Below are positions 15,493 through 26,666 of a DNA stretch of 64,000 nt, one piece after another. Made by a program: the position numbers and the translations under genes. Source of the DNA: Teredinibacter turnerae T7901 (GTDB lineage Bacteria; Pseudomonadota; Gammaproteobacteria; Pseudomonadales; Cellvibrionaceae). The notes beneath the pieces are model-generated. The model saw nothing but the letters and a program-made list of their open reading frames with translations, was not told the origin of the DNA and ran no database searches. Each line of letters begins with the position of its first letter. The first letter of the stretch is position 1. The stretch spans positions 1,906,764-1,970,763 of the forward strand of contig NC_012997.1 of assembly GCF_000023025.1 (NCBI RefSeq), read 5' to 3'.

Positions 15493-16761
15493 GTGGAAAT
15501 AGCATTTTGGCAGGGTTTTTTGGCGCTGAGCGCTTTGGCTGCCGTATTTATCTTGTGGCCGACCGTTTTTGTACGTCGTGAGAAGAAAAAAGAGCTGTTG
15601 CAGGATGCGCGTGCTGATGTGAATCAAGATGTTTTTTTGGAGCATGTGAAAGATCTGGAGGAAACTCATTCCCGGGGAGAAATAGGCGAATCTGAGCTGG
15701 AAGAGCTTAAAGTCGATCTCGAGCGCACCCTGGTTGCAGATAATGAATCAATTGCTATTGATTCCGATAAGCCAATTATTGCGAGTTTTCGCAGCCGTTT
15801 GCCGGTGTTGGCTTTAGTTCTGGCGGTACCCTTATTGGCGTTGGGTATCTACAGTATGGTTGGTGCGAAAACTGACTGGGAGATCTACCGTCTTGCGATG
15901 GCGCGTGTAAACAGTGGTTCGATCGAAGAGGCCAACGCTATAGGTGAGGAGCTTATTGGTGAGCTTCAGGATCGCCTGGAGTCGCGTCCAGATAATAGTC
16001 AGAATTGGTATTTGCTTGGTGCTGTTGCTGGCGAGTTGGGCGATTACGACGAAGCTGTGCGAGCCTACCGACGCGTGTTAGAGCTGGAGCCAAATGCGCC
16101 GCAGGTTATTGCAGAGCTTGCCCAGGCACTGTTTATGCGCGCCGGCAATACCATCACGCCGGAGGTTAGCAAAAATACTCAACTGGCACTGCAACTCAAC
16201 CCTAACATGCCCACGGCTCTGGGGCTCGCCGGGGTGGAAGCTTTCCAATCCGGGGCTTACCAGGAGGCAATCGACCACTGGTCGTTGGCGGTGAAGCAGC
16301 TGGACCCTGCATCCGCGGCTTCAAAAGCACTAACCTCCGGTATCGCCCGGGCTCAGGTGGCGCTGGAAAAGTCTGGGGGTAAAGCGCGCAAATCGGGCAA
16401 GGCAGCTGTTGTCGACCCCAAAATTACCGTGTCAGTCAGCTTCGACGACAATGTTGTTAGTCCCTCACCTGAGGATCAGGTCTTTATCTATGCGCGAGCC
16501 TGGCAAGGTCCGAAAATGCCCCTAGCGATCAAAAAGCTAACTGTGGCAGACCTGCCTATCCAAATTGTGTTGGATAAATCTGCAGCGATGGCACCGGGAA
16601 TGGATCTCAGCAGTTTTCCGCAAGTGGAAATAGTGGCGCGTATCACCGGTTCTGGTAGTGCGATTCCGCAGTCCGGCGATTGGCAAGCCAGCGAAGGGCC
16701 TATAATTGTTGCAGAGCAAAAAAATGCCGTGGTGCTGAAAATTAGCGAGCAGATTCCCTGA
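15493..16761 (+). CDS. ccmI: Cytochrome c biogenesis protein CcmI (TPR apocytochrome chaperone)
   Basis: This 422-residue protein has two N-terminal membrane helices (residues about 6-22 and 100-118) flanking a cytoplasmic coiled segment. A periplasmic TPR domain follows, with NWYLLGAVAGELGDYDEA as the clearest repeat. The last 130 residues form a beta-rich domain beginning near VDPKITVSVSFDD, as in CcmI/CycH of related bacteria. It presents apocytochrome c to CcmF/H. The start is a GTG at 15493 supported by AGGGGAA upstream. It probably shares a transcript with ccmH. Confidence 0.92.
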   Translation: MEIAFWQGFLALSALAAVFILWPTVFVRREKKKELLQDARADVNQDVFLEHVKDLEETHSRGEIGESELEELKVDLERTLVADNESIAIDSDKPIIASFRSRLPVLALVLAVPLLALGIYSMVGAKTDWEIYRLAMARVNSGSIEEANAIGEELIGELQDRLESRPDNSQNWYLLGAVAGELGDYDEAVRAYRRVLELEPNAPQVIAELAQALFMRAGNTITPEVSKNTQLALQLNPNMPTALGLAGVEAFQSGAYQEAIDHWSLAVKQLDPASAASKALTSGIARAQVALEKSGGKARKSGKAAVVDPKITVSVSFDDNVVSPSPEDQVFIYARAWQGPKMPLAIKKLTVADLPIQIVLDKSAAMAPGMDLSSFPQVEIVARITGSGSAIPQSGDWQASEGPIIVAEQKNAVVLKISEQIP

Positions 16762-16784
16762 TTTTACTGTCACTTTGCCTTCTA

Positions 16785-16817
16785 AGTGCCCGAAATTAAA
16801 AGAGAAAGTCGGGCACT
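16785..16817 (+). terminator. Inverted repeat between ccmI and smc
   Basis: AGTGCCCGA (16785-16793) and TCGGGCACT (16809-16817) form a perfect 9-base-pair stem with a 15-base loop, 24 bases after the ccmI stop. It lacks a T-run, so it could be a weak terminator or an mRNA-stabilising hairpin. Confidence 0.45.
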
Positions 16818-16934
16818 GTTGGCGTTAAAAATTCCTATCTTGCTAATGCTTCCACACTGTTAACTGTGTAGAATCGTCCGTTTTCCTCGCTGAATGACGA
16901 GCGTCTTTCGAGTTTTTGCAGGTTTCCTAACGTT

Positions 16935-19900
16935 ATGCGTCTGAAATGTATCAAACTGGCCGGGTTTAAATCCTTTGTCGACCCCACCACGGTGACCTTC
17001 CCGAGCAACCTGTGTGCGGTGGTGGGCCCGAACGGCTGTGGTAAGTCGAATATTATCGACGCTGTGCGCTGGGTTATGGGGGAGTCATCGGCGAAAAACC
17101 TGCGTGGTGAGGCGATGACAGACGTTATTTTTAACGGTTCTGGCAGCCGTAAACCCGTGGGGCAGGCGTCTATCGAGCTGGTTTTTGACAACAGCGATGG
17201 CACCATTCGCGGTGAATTTGCCGGCTATAACGAAATATCGGTTAAGCGTAAAGTTACCCGCGAGAGCCAGAATTTCTACTATTTGAACGGCAATAAATGT
17301 CGTCGTCGTGATATCACCGATATTTTCCTTGGCACAGGCCTGGGTCCCCGCAGTTACGCGATCATCGAGCAGGGCATGATTTCGCGTCTTATCGAGGCAA
17401 AACCAGAAGAATTACGGATTTACGTAGAAGAAGCGGCCGGTATATCCAAGTATAAAGAGCGTCGCCGCGACACCGAAAATCGCATGCGGCGTACTCACGA
17501 AAATCTCGAGCGATTAACCGATATACGCGAAGAGTTAGATAGGCAATTATCCCGCTTGCAGCGTCAGGCGCAAGCCGCAGAAAAATATACCGAATACAAA
17601 GAAGAAGAAAGGCAGGTAAAAGCCCGGCTGCAAGCGCGCAAATACCAGAATCTCCATGACAAGGCCGACACCAAAAGCGGGCAGATACGCGAGCTGGAGT
17701 TGAAGGTTGAAGCCCAGGTGACGGAACAGGTTCGTGTCGATTCGTCAATTGAAAAGTTTCGCGAAGCGTTTACTGAGAAGAGTGATGCCTTTAGCGAAAT
17801 TCAGGGCCGATTTTACGCTATCGGCTCCGATATAACCCGTGTCGAACAAACCATCAAGCACGCCGAAGAGCGCGACAGGCAATTACAGGTCGATATCGAG
17901 CAAAACAACCGCGATTGCCAGGAAGCGGAAGAGCACCTGGCAGCCGATGCAGCAAAAGCGGAAGGTTGGGAAGCCGAGTTGTTGGAGATTCAGCCGGAAC
18001 TCGAAGATATTCAGCTCAACGAAGAGGAGTCGGCCAATATTCTGGCTGAGGCGGAAGAGGCCATGCAGGAGTGGCAGCTGGAGTGGGATCAGTTTAACCA
18101 GCATGCTGCTGCGCCGCGTCAGCAGGCCGAAGTCCAGCAATCGCGCATTAAATACCTGGAGCAGGTGCAAACGCGACTGTTAGAAAGAATAGAGCGGCTC
18201 GAAAAAGAGCGCGACAACCTCGATATTGGCGATTCCCGCGAAGAAATCGAGATGATGGATGAAGAACTGGCGACGCTGGAGCTGACCATTGAAGACAGCA
18301 AGCTCGAGTTGGAAACCGTCTCCGAAACCGTTACGACTGCGCGCGACGCCCAGCACAGTTTTACCGAGCAAAGGGATCAGCTGCGCTCAGAATTGCAGGC
18401 GGCGCGTGGACGCCACGCCTCCCTGGAGACCCTACAGCAAGCTGCACTGACAGATAGCGACGGTGAAACCACGGCCTGGCTGGAAAGCCATCAACTTAAC
18501 GGCTTACAGCGTTTGGGTGAAAGTCTGGAAGTCGAGCCCGGCTGGGAAACGGCTGTCGAAACCGTGCTCGGAGCATCTCTGCAGGCGGTTTGTGCGCAAC
18601 GTTCTCTGGACAGCCTCTCCGACTCCCTGGCGCAATTTAGCAAAGGCGAGCTGGTGCTGCTCGATAGCTCAGTATCAGTGCCTGTCGGCACTGGTGATCT
18701 GGCTGGCAAGGTCAGCTCAGCAGTAAGTCTGAACGGCTTGCTGGCCGGTATTTATGCCGCTGACGACCTGGCTGCAGCACTGGCAAAACGCTCCCAGCTT
18801 ACTGCCGGTGAGTCGGTTGTAACGCGCGATGGGATCTGGTTGGGCAGCAACTGGGTAAAAGTCGCGAAGGATACCGATGGCGCCGCCGGTGTGATTGCCA
18901 GACAGCAGGAACTGGAGTCGCTGGCAGAGCATATTGGAATTCTCGAGTCTCAGCTTGAGGAGGTGACCGATGGCCTGGAACAAAGTCGGGAGCAGCTGCG
19001 CAATGCGGAAGAAAAACGGGAGACATTGCGTAAGGATGTCGATCAGCAAAACCGCAAGTTCACTGAATTAAAAACGGCACTTGGCGGTAAAAAAGCCAAG
19101 GTCGAGCAGGTGCTCGAAGGGCGTCAGCGTGCGCAACGGGATATTCAGGATGCGCGCACCCAGATGGATGCCGAAGGTGCGAACCTGGTAGATGCACGCA
19201 CGCTGTTGCAAGAAGCGATTCTCGCCATGGAGGAAGATACGGAAAAACGCGAAACCCTGTTGCGTCGGCGCGACGATATCCGGGGGCGTCTGGATAGTGC
19301 ACGTCAGAAAGCGCGTCACGATAAAGACCGCTCGCACGAGCTGGCGATGCGCCATCAGTCATTGAAAACACAGGTAGAGGCGACCCGACAGGGTATTCAG
19401 CGGTTGCAAGACCAGATGGCCCGGATGCTGGAACGCCGCGAAACGCTGCGAATGGCTTTGGAAGAAACTCGTGAGCCAGTTGAAGAGCAGAAGCTGGAGT
19501 TGGAAGCGTATCTCGAAAAGCGTATCGCTGTTGAGGCTGAAATGGGCGAATCCCGCCGTGCGGTAGAGCAGGTGGAAGGCGAGCTGCGAGAAGCCGAGAA
19601 AGCCCGGCACGCATTTGAGGGGCACATCGGTGAATTGCGCACAAGTCTGGAATCAGCGCGACTCGAAGCGCAAACACTGCAAGTTCAGCAACAGGGCTTG
19701 GTGCAGCAGCTCACTGAAATGGAATTTGATCTGGAGGCGTTGCTCGAGAACCTTCAGGAAGGGGACACCATTCCTGATCTGGAGGAGGAGCTGGGTAAAA
19801 TAGGCAACCGTATCAGTCGTCTTGGCCCCATCAACTTGGCCGCTATCGACGAATATAAAACGGAATCTGAACGCAAAACCTACCTGGACGCTCAGAACGA

Positions 19901-20435
19901 GGATTTGCGGGAAGCCTTGGAAACGCTCGAAAATGCGATCAAGAAAATCGATCGCGAAACCCGAACCCGCTTCAAGGAGACATTCGATCAGATTAACAGC
20001 GGGTTGCAGGAGCTGTTTCCCAAAGTATTTGGTGGCGGACACGCCTACCTGGAACTCACCGGTGAGGATATGCTCGATACGGGTATCGCAATCATGGCGC
20101 GGCCGCCAGGCAAGAAAAACAGTACCATCCACTTGTTGTCCGGTGGTGAGAAAGCGCTCACAGCCATCGCTCTTGTGTTCTCCATATTCCGCTTAAATCC
20201 AGCGCCTTTCTGTATGCTGGATGAAGTGGATGCGCCGCTCGATGACGCTAACGTGGGGCGCTATGCCCGCATGGTGGAAGAAATGTCGAGTCAGGTGCAG
20301 TTTATCTATATCACCCACAATAAAATTGCGATGGAAATGGCGCATCAGCTAATGGGGGTGACGATGCACGAGCCGGGTGTATCACGCATGGTGACAGTGG
20401 ATGTTGAGGAAGCGGCTGAACTGGCGGCGGTGTAA
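16935..20435 (+). CDS. smc: Chromosome segregation protein SMC
   Basis: This 1166-residue protein shows the full SMC plan. The N-terminal head has Walker A (GPNGCGKSN, residues about 32-40) and the sequence IFLGTGLGPRSYAIIEQG. A long coiled coil follows to about 500, then the hinge (about 520-660), a return coiled coil, and the C-terminal head with the signature LSGGEKALTAIAL and Walker B (FCMLDEVDAPLDD). It organises and condenses the chromosome with ScpA and ScpB, which are not in this window. smc followed by zipA and ligA is the same order as in Pseudomonas. Such genomes use SMC, at times alongside MukB-like systems. Confidence 0.97.
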   Translation: MRLKCIKLAGFKSFVDPTTVTFPSNLCAVVGPNGCGKSNIIDAVRWVMGESSAKNLRGEAMTDVIFNGSGSRKPVGQASIELVFDNSDGTIRGEFAGYNEISVKRKVTRESQNFYYLNGNKCRRRDITDIFLGTGLGPRSYAIIEQGMISRLIEAKPEELRIYVEEAAGISKYKERRRDTENRMRRTHENLERLTDIREELDRQLSRLQRQAQAAEKYTEYKEEERQVKARLQARKYQNLHDKADTKSGQIRELELKVEAQVTEQVRVDSSIEKFREAFTEKSDAFSEIQGRFYAIGSDITRVEQTIKHAEERDRQLQVDIEQNNRDCQEAEEHLAADAAKAEGWEAELLEIQPELEDIQLNEEESANILAEAEEAMQEWQLEWDQFNQHAAAPRQQAEVQQSRIKYLEQVQTRLLERIERLEKERDNLDIGDSREEIEMMDEELATLELTIEDSKLELETVSETVTTARDAQHSFTEQRDQLRSELQAARGRHASLETLQQAALTDSDGETTAWLESHQLNGLQRLGESLEVEPGWETAVETVLGASLQAVCAQRSLDSLSDSLAQFSKGELVLLDSSVSVPVGTGDLAGKVSSAVSLNGLLAGIYAADDLAAALAKRSQLTAGESVVTRDGIWLGSNWVKVAKDTDGAAGVIARQQELESLAEHIGILESQLEEVTDGLEQSREQLRNAEEKRETLRKDVDQQNRKFTELKTALGGKKAKVEQVLEGRQRAQRDIQDARTQMDAEGANLVDARTLLQEAILAMEEDTEKRETLLRRRDDIRGRLDSARQKARHDKDRSHELAMRHQSLKTQVEATRQGIQRLQDQMARMLERRETLRMALEETREPVEEQKLELEAYLEKRIAVEAEMGESRRAVEQVEGELREAEKARHAFEGHIGELRTSLESARLEAQTLQVQQQGLVQQLTEMEFDLEALLENLQEGDTIPDLEEELGKIGNRISRLGPINLAAIDEYKTESERKTYLDAQNEDLREALETLENAIKKIDRETRTRFKETFDQINSGLQELFPKVFGGGHAYLELTGEDMLDTGIAIMARPPGKKNSTIHLLSGGEKALTAIALVFSIFRLNPAPFCMLDEVDAPLDDANVGRYARMVEEMSSQVQFIYITHNKIAMEMAHQLMGVTMHEPGVSRMVTVDVEEAAELAAV

Positions 20436-20460
20436 CACTGTCGTAACCAGATCGCCGGGG

Positions 20461-20466
20461 TATAAT
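20461..20466 (+). promoter_or_regulatory. Possible -10 element before zipA
   Basis: A perfect TATAAT lies 26 bases before the zipA start and 26 bases after the smc stop. No convincing -35 is present, so zipA may be read both from here and from smc. Confidence 0.35.
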
Positions 20467-20492
20467 TTAACGAATGACTTGTTAAGAGGAAG

Positions 20493-21482
20493 ATGATCCG
20501 AATGCGGGATTGGTTGACCGTCATTATTATTCTTTTAATTGCGGGTATCACACTCGATGCTTTTCGCCGTATGCGACAGGCGCGCCGTGAGAGCATAAGG
20601 CTTTCCAAAAACGCGGCACTGGCAGACAAAGAAGACGTGCGGGAGAGCTCCAGTGAGTTCCCAGGCGGCGGGCCCAGGGTGGTTGGGTATCGCGATGAAG
20701 GCGATGCGCAATCGATTACTGAAACACTGAAGCGCAAGCACCGGGAGAAGAAAACCACTGTGGGGGCACCCAACAGGATTCCTGAGCAAGTCACGCTTAA
20801 TCTGGACGAGCATGTTCCGATGTTGATGGACCCGGTGGATTCCCCAGAGGACGACGAGAACGAGCCGCTGGAACCGCAACTCGGTGATCTTGCCAACCTG
20901 GATGACTCGGTAGAAGCCGAGGAGCGACCGCATATATCAGAGCCTGAGCCAACTGCAAAGAAAAAGACAAAACGCGCCGAGAAGGCAATGCCAGACGATG
21001 ATCAGGAGGCGGCGCGAGCGCCGGACGAGGTGCTGATTATTAACGTTATGGCCAAAACGGGGACCAGGTTCGACGGGCAGTCGTTGCTGGCGGCGTTGAT
21101 GTCCGCAGATATGAAGCTGGGCGCGATGGATATTTTTCACCGCCATTTGCGCGAGCATGGTGATGGCCCGATTCTATTCAGCCTGGCGAATATGGTGGTA
21201 CCGGGTACGTTTAATTTATCGGCCATGGCGGATTTCCAGACGCCCGGTGTCAGCCTGTTTCTGAGTCTCCCCATACCCGACGACACCTTGGATGACGATG
21301 AGCTGGACGGCTTAAGTATCCGTGCTTTCGACACCATGGCTGGCACCGCCAAAGCGCTCGCGGCGGCTCTGGATGGTGAGCTCAAAGACGAGAATCGCAG
21401 CGTAATGACGCAGCAGACTATCGAACACGCGCGTCAGCGGGTAGTCGAATACGAACGCAAGCGCAAACTCGCGCGAGCCTAG
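20493..21482 (+). CDS. zipA: Cell division protein ZipA
   Basis: This 329-residue protein has an N-terminal membrane anchor (LTVIIILLIAGITLDAF), a charged and proline-containing linker (about 30-185) and a C-terminal FtsZ-binding domain (about 190-325). In that domain LIINVMAKTGTRFDGQSLL and FHRHLREHGDGPILFSLAN match the family. ZipA tethers FtsZ to the inner membrane at the division site. AAGAGGAAG directly precedes the ATG at 20493; a second ATG at 20502 is also possible. The order smc-zipA-ligA is conserved in pseudomonads. Confidence 0.95.
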   Translation: MIRMRDWLTVIIILLIAGITLDAFRRMRQARRESIRLSKNAALADKEDVRESSSEFPGGGPRVVGYRDEGDAQSITETLKRKHREKKTTVGAPNRIPEQVTLNLDEHVPMLMDPVDSPEDDENEPLEPQLGDLANLDDSVEAEERPHISEPEPTAKKKTKRAEKAMPDDDQEAARAPDEVLIINVMAKTGTRFDGQSLLAALMSADMKLGAMDIFHRHLREHGDGPILFSLANMVVPGTFNLSAMADFQTPGVSLFLSLPIPDDTLDDDELDGLSIRAFDTMAGTAKALAAALDGELKDENRSVMTQQTIEHARQRVVEYERKRKLARA

Positions 21483-21604
21483 GTTGGCCCGCGCGGCTTA
21501 CTCCTTATTTTATGGCTGTGCGCCGCTGGCAGTTAATCCTGTATCAGCCGCCAGCCGATACTTTAGTAAGATGGTTTTATCACAAAACCTGGATACCGGT
21601 TTAA

Positions 21605-23641
<2,037 letters not shown>

Positions 23642-23642
23642 A

Positions 23643-24248
23643 ATGGGGCGCGCGGTGAAACTCTCCCTGTTTATCTTCTGTGCGCTCGTATTGGCTGGTT
23701 GCGCCAGCGCACCGCCTCGGCACGTGGATAATATCTGCCATATCTTCGATGAAAAAAATGGCTGGTACAAAGATGCAAAAAAAGCCACTAAAAAATGGCG
23801 AGTGCCAATAGCCACGAACATGGCAATTATGTACCAGGAGAGCGGGTTCAAAAACACCGCCAAGCCGCCGCGTAAAAAGATTCTGGGGTTTATCCCCGGG
23901 CCGCGAAAAAGCAGTGCCTACGGCTATGCCCAGGCAAAGGATGAAACCTGGGATTGGTATAAGTCGAAAGCGCCGCACTGGGGCGCTGATCGCAATGATT
24001 TTGATGATGCTATCGATTTCATCGCCTGGTACAACAATTTGAGCGTGAAAACCCTTAAGATCAAGCCGAGCGACACCTACCGCCTCTACCTGGCCTATCA
24101 CGAAGGCCACGGGGGGTTCGCGCGCGGCACGTTTAACAGCAAAGCCTGGCTCAAAGCGACCGCTAAGAAAGTAAGTTCTCGCGCTGCGCGCTACCAGGCG
24201 CAATTGAATAAGTGCGAAGATCGGCTGAATTCCTGGTGGCCGTTTTGA
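23643..24248 (+). CDS. Lipoprotein with SLT/lysozyme-like domain
   Basis: This protein of about 200 residues begins 1 base after ligA. The signal peptide ends in a lipobox (LVLAGCAS), so it is probably lipid-anchored. The segment MAIMYQESGF resembles the catalytic Glu region of soluble lytic transglycosylases, and AYGYAQAKDETWDWYK plus YLAYHEGHGGFARG fit the following lysozyme-fold segments. Peptidoglycan cleavage is therefore likely, but I have not proved the catalytic Glu. A GTG at 23655 is an alternative start giving the same lipobox. Confidence 0.8.
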   Translation: MGRAVKLSLFIFCALVLAGCASAPPRHVDNICHIFDEKNGWYKDAKKATKKWRVPIATNMAIMYQESGFKNTAKPPRKKILGFIPGPRKSSAYGYAQAKDETWDWYKSKAPHWGADRNDFDDAIDFIAWYNNLSVKTLKIKPSDTYRLYLAYHEGHGGFARGTFNSKAWLKATAKKVSSRAARYQAQLNKCEDRLNSWWPF

Positions 24249-24277
24249 GCCACTGAGCAGTTTAATACGAGAGATTT

Positions 24278-24703
24278 ATGGAGCAGGAATCCATTGTTTA
24301 CGGTTGTATAAAAGACCTTTCATCGAACCCAGGTGATGTATCGCGGCGCCAAAATAATCGCAATGCAATGCTAGCGTTACCCAAGTCCGAAGAGTGGCCT
24401 TATCTGTGTCAGGAGATGTTTTCGATTCCCGAATTAGAGGTGAACGCCGAGGCATATCTCTCCGACGTAATGCACTTCGGTGCCTCCTACAAAGCTATTG
24501 AGTACGAGTGGAATAACTGGATTGAAAAATTTGAAGCACTGCTCAATCAGATGTATTGGGTGTCAGCCGTAGTCCACTTGGAAACAGAACTATACGGCAC
24601 GCATACTTTTACCTGGGAGAGTCGCAATAATGGTCACACACCAGGTGCTGGTATTCACAAAGTTCACTGCGAGTGGACTCAAGAAAACGCATTCGTACGA
24701 TAG
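24278..24703 (+). CDS. Hypothetical protein, 141 residues
   Basis: I do not recognise this protein. It is soluble-looking, rich in aromatic and acidic residues (12 Trp/Tyr), with no signal peptide or membrane helix. Its last third (HTFTWESRNNGHTPGAG) may be a beta-strand region. The ribosome site before the ATG is weak (GAGAGATTT). Codon use resembles its neighbours. It is followed 5 bases later by a small membrane protein and then an araC-type gene, with overlaps suggesting one transcript. It could be part of whatever the AraC regulator controls. Confidence 0.65.
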   Translation: MEQESIVYGCIKDLSSNPGDVSRRQNNRNAMLALPKSEEWPYLCQEMFSIPELEVNAEAYLSDVMHFGASYKAIEYEWNNWIEKFEALLNQMYWVSAVVHLETELYGTHTFTWESRNNGHTPGAGIHKVHCEWTQENAFVR

Positions 24704-24708
24704 GCTAC

Positions 24709-24984
24709 ATGAAAGTTAAATTCCGCTTTAATAAGCGTTCCAACGTCATGGTAACGCTAATCGCCAGTGGCGCTGCGCTGGCAATGATGGTTGTGAGATT
24801 CGGCTACCCGGCAGACAAGCTCTTCGAGGCACTCTGGGTCGCAGTATTACTGCTTGCAGCGCTTGTTGGCGCCGCTGCGGTGTTGGGTTTGTGCCTGCGC
24901 TGGCTGATGGGGCGGGGCGATAGCGTCATGGATGAATCCTTGCACAGGCTTAACAATAAGCTCGAGGAAGACAGCGAAAAATGA
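24709..24984 (+). CDS. Small inner-membrane protein, unknown function
   Basis: This 91-residue protein starts at MKVKFRFNKR. Two hydrophobic helices (VTLIASGAALAMMVVRF and AVLLLAALVGAAAVLGLCL) are followed by a short charged tail (RLNNKLEEDSEK) that should be cytoplasmic. An ORF start further upstream (24673) lies inside the preceding gene and is less likely. The stop overlaps the ATG of the AraC regulator by 4 bases (ATGA), so the two are translationally coupled. A membrane partner for signalling to the regulator is conceivable but unproven. Confidence 0.7.
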   Translation: MKVKFRFNKRSNVMVTLIASGAALAMMVVRFGYPADKLFEALWVAVLLLAALVGAAAVLGLCLRWLMGRGDSVMDESLHRLNNKLEEDSEK

Positions 24985-26033
24985 AAGACTCGAGGATTCC
25001 TGCGCACTATGTGACAAGGTTGTTGGAGCAGGCGCATCTCGCAGGTTGTGATACGCGAACAATCCTCCAGCAGGCCGAAATAGACGAACAGGCCCTGAGC
25101 TTGCAGTCCGACATTAGCGCGCGGCGCTATGCGTCTTTATATCAGCTGGTTATGCGCACAACCGAAGACGAATGGTTTGGTATGTTCGTGGGTGGCAAAG
25201 TTCAGCTTGGCTCTTTTCGGATGATGTGTCTGACCCTGCTCAGTTGCAGCAACTTGCGGCAGGCGATTATTCGTGCCGGCGAGTTTTCCGAAATCTGTCG
25301 CGGCATGTTGGTCAAGTTTACGCTTGACGAAGATCCTCCTAACGAGCATGTATTCCTACGCATGGTACCGGTTCGCAGTTGTGGCACTGAGGAATTTGAC
25401 CAACTGCTTAGCGACGCTGACCCCGGCCACATACTTAACGCCATAATAGCTTGGCACAAATTTGCGGAGTGGTTGACAGGTAAAGATATTGCTTTGCACA
25501 AGGTTGCACTGCGACACCCGAAAAGTCGCGGCTGCGAGCCTCTTGCCTGCGTGCGTCAGGAAAGCGTTATTCACGATTGCAGCGATGTCGGCTTCGCGTT
25601 TTCCAAAGCTGTGTTGGAGTATCCCCTGGTGCAGGATCACGAGTCATTGATGGCTTTTCTATCTACTGCACCTTACCACCTCGTCACCCAGGACCCGCTC
25701 AAACTGAGTTTTACCGAACGGGTGCGGAACATTTTGAAGCGCGAGGTCAACCGGAGTATCCCATCGGCGGAGCAGCTATCCGAAATGCTGAACATGTCGG
25801 TGACGACCATGCGTCGGCAGCTGAGTAAGGAAGGTACGTCTTACCAGAAATTGAAGGACGAATGCCGAATGGAAGTCGCCATTCATTATCTGGCGTGCGC
25901 AGAACTTTCCAACGCGGATATTGCCGAAAAGTTAGGTTTTGACGAACCTAGCGCATTTTTTCGTTCGTTTAAAAAATGGACAGGGCAGACACCGGGCGAA
26001 TATCGCCAGCAGCAATTGCCCAAGAATCCGTAG
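24981..26033 (+). CDS. AraC-family transcriptional regulator
   Basis: This 350-residue protein has an N-terminal AraC-type ligand or effector region (residues about 20-200, with RRYASLYQLVMRTTEDEWFG, typical of the arabinose_bd_2-like class) and a C-terminal double helix-turn-helix. The second HTH reads AELSNADIAEKLGFDEPSAF followed by RSFKKWTGQTPGEYR. Members of this class often control lipid, virulence or catabolic genes. Its ATG overlaps the preceding membrane-protein gene, and a lipoprotein gene starts 9 bases after its stop, so it probably controls its own neighbourhood. Confidence 0.92.
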   Translation: MKDSRIPAHYVTRLLEQAHLAGCDTRTILQQAEIDEQALSLQSDISARRYASLYQLVMRTTEDEWFGMFVGGKVQLGSFRMMCLTLLSCSNLRQAIIRAGEFSEICRGMLVKFTLDEDPPNEHVFLRMVPVRSCGTEEFDQLLSDADPGHILNAIIAWHKFAEWLTGKDIALHKVALRHPKSRGCEPLACVRQESVIHDCSDVGFAFSKAVLEYPLVQDHESLMAFLSTAPYHLVTQDPLKLSFTERVRNILKREVNRSIPSAEQLSEMLNMSVTTMRRQLSKEGTSYQKLKDECRMEVAIHYLACAELSNADIAEKLGFDEPSAFFRSFKKWTGQTPGEYRQQQLPKNP

Positions 26034-26042
26034 GAGAAGCCT

Positions 26043-26648
26043 GTGAAAAAGGCAGCATTAGCTCGTGCGTATGCAGTCGGGCTTGTTGTATTGACACTAA
26101 CGGCGTGCAGTACCGGTGGTCGGGAAGGCAGCGGGACTGTGACCGGCACACCTTATACCTATGCGCCGGAGACGGCGACCATTACAGTAGGTAAGCTCAA
26201 GGGCGCGGTAGCGGCCGGTTCCACGGTCAGTTGGTTTAATGCGCCGCTTGCAGAGGCGCGAGAGCTGGGCCCGGTTGAAACTATTGAAAGTAACGGTGAT
26301 TTTCGCCCCGATGCTTACTTGAAGCAGCAGGTTCAGCGGGCATTTGAAGCAAAGGGTGTCAAGTTCGCGAGCGAGGCGGGGTCTACCCGCTACCAGTTGA
26401 TTGTGGCGGCAGGCACGGGCGAACATTTAACGGACGAATTACATGAGGTATTTCGTATTTACCCTGGGATGGGGGCGGTGGGCTTGAAAAATGGTGCCGT
26501 TATGGTCGCTGTGTTGGATTCAGTGCGGAATATTGCTATCTGGAGAGGCGCGGTGGAAGGTGCGCTGCTGCAGGGCATTAGTTCTGCAGAACACAGTCAG
26601 CGGGTCGACAACGCCATTGATAGCCTGATGGCTAGAATTCAGCTATAA
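26043..26648 (+). CDS. Small lipoprotein, DUF4136-like
   Basis: This 201-residue protein has a lipobox (LTLTACSTG), so it is lipid-anchored. The C-terminal half (ARYQLIVAAG-like strand, then VMVAVLDSVRNIAIWRGAVEG and an Ala-rich helix) has the order of DUF4136 lipoproteins and resembles the next gene, though the match is weaker. The start is a GTG at 26043 with AGGAG upstream. It follows the araC gene by 9 bases and precedes a sister lipoprotein by 18. No function is known for this family beyond outer-membrane or periplasmic location. Confidence 0.7.
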   Translation: MKKAALARAYAVGLVVLTLTACSTGGREGSGTVTGTPYTYAPETATITVGKLKGAVAAGSTVSWFNAPLAEARELGPVETIESNGDFRPDAYLKQQVQRAFEAKGVKFASEAGSTRYQLIVAAGTGEHLTDELHEVFRIYPGMGAVGLKNGAVMVAVLDSVRNIAIWRGAVEGALLQGISSAEHSQRVDNAIDSLMARIQL

Positions 26649-26666
26649 AAAAACAAAGGGGTTACT

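Noticed and set aside
19060-19677. 205-codon minus-strand frame inside smc
   Set aside because: Fully antisense to the conserved smc coiled coil; proline-rich, shadow-type composition.
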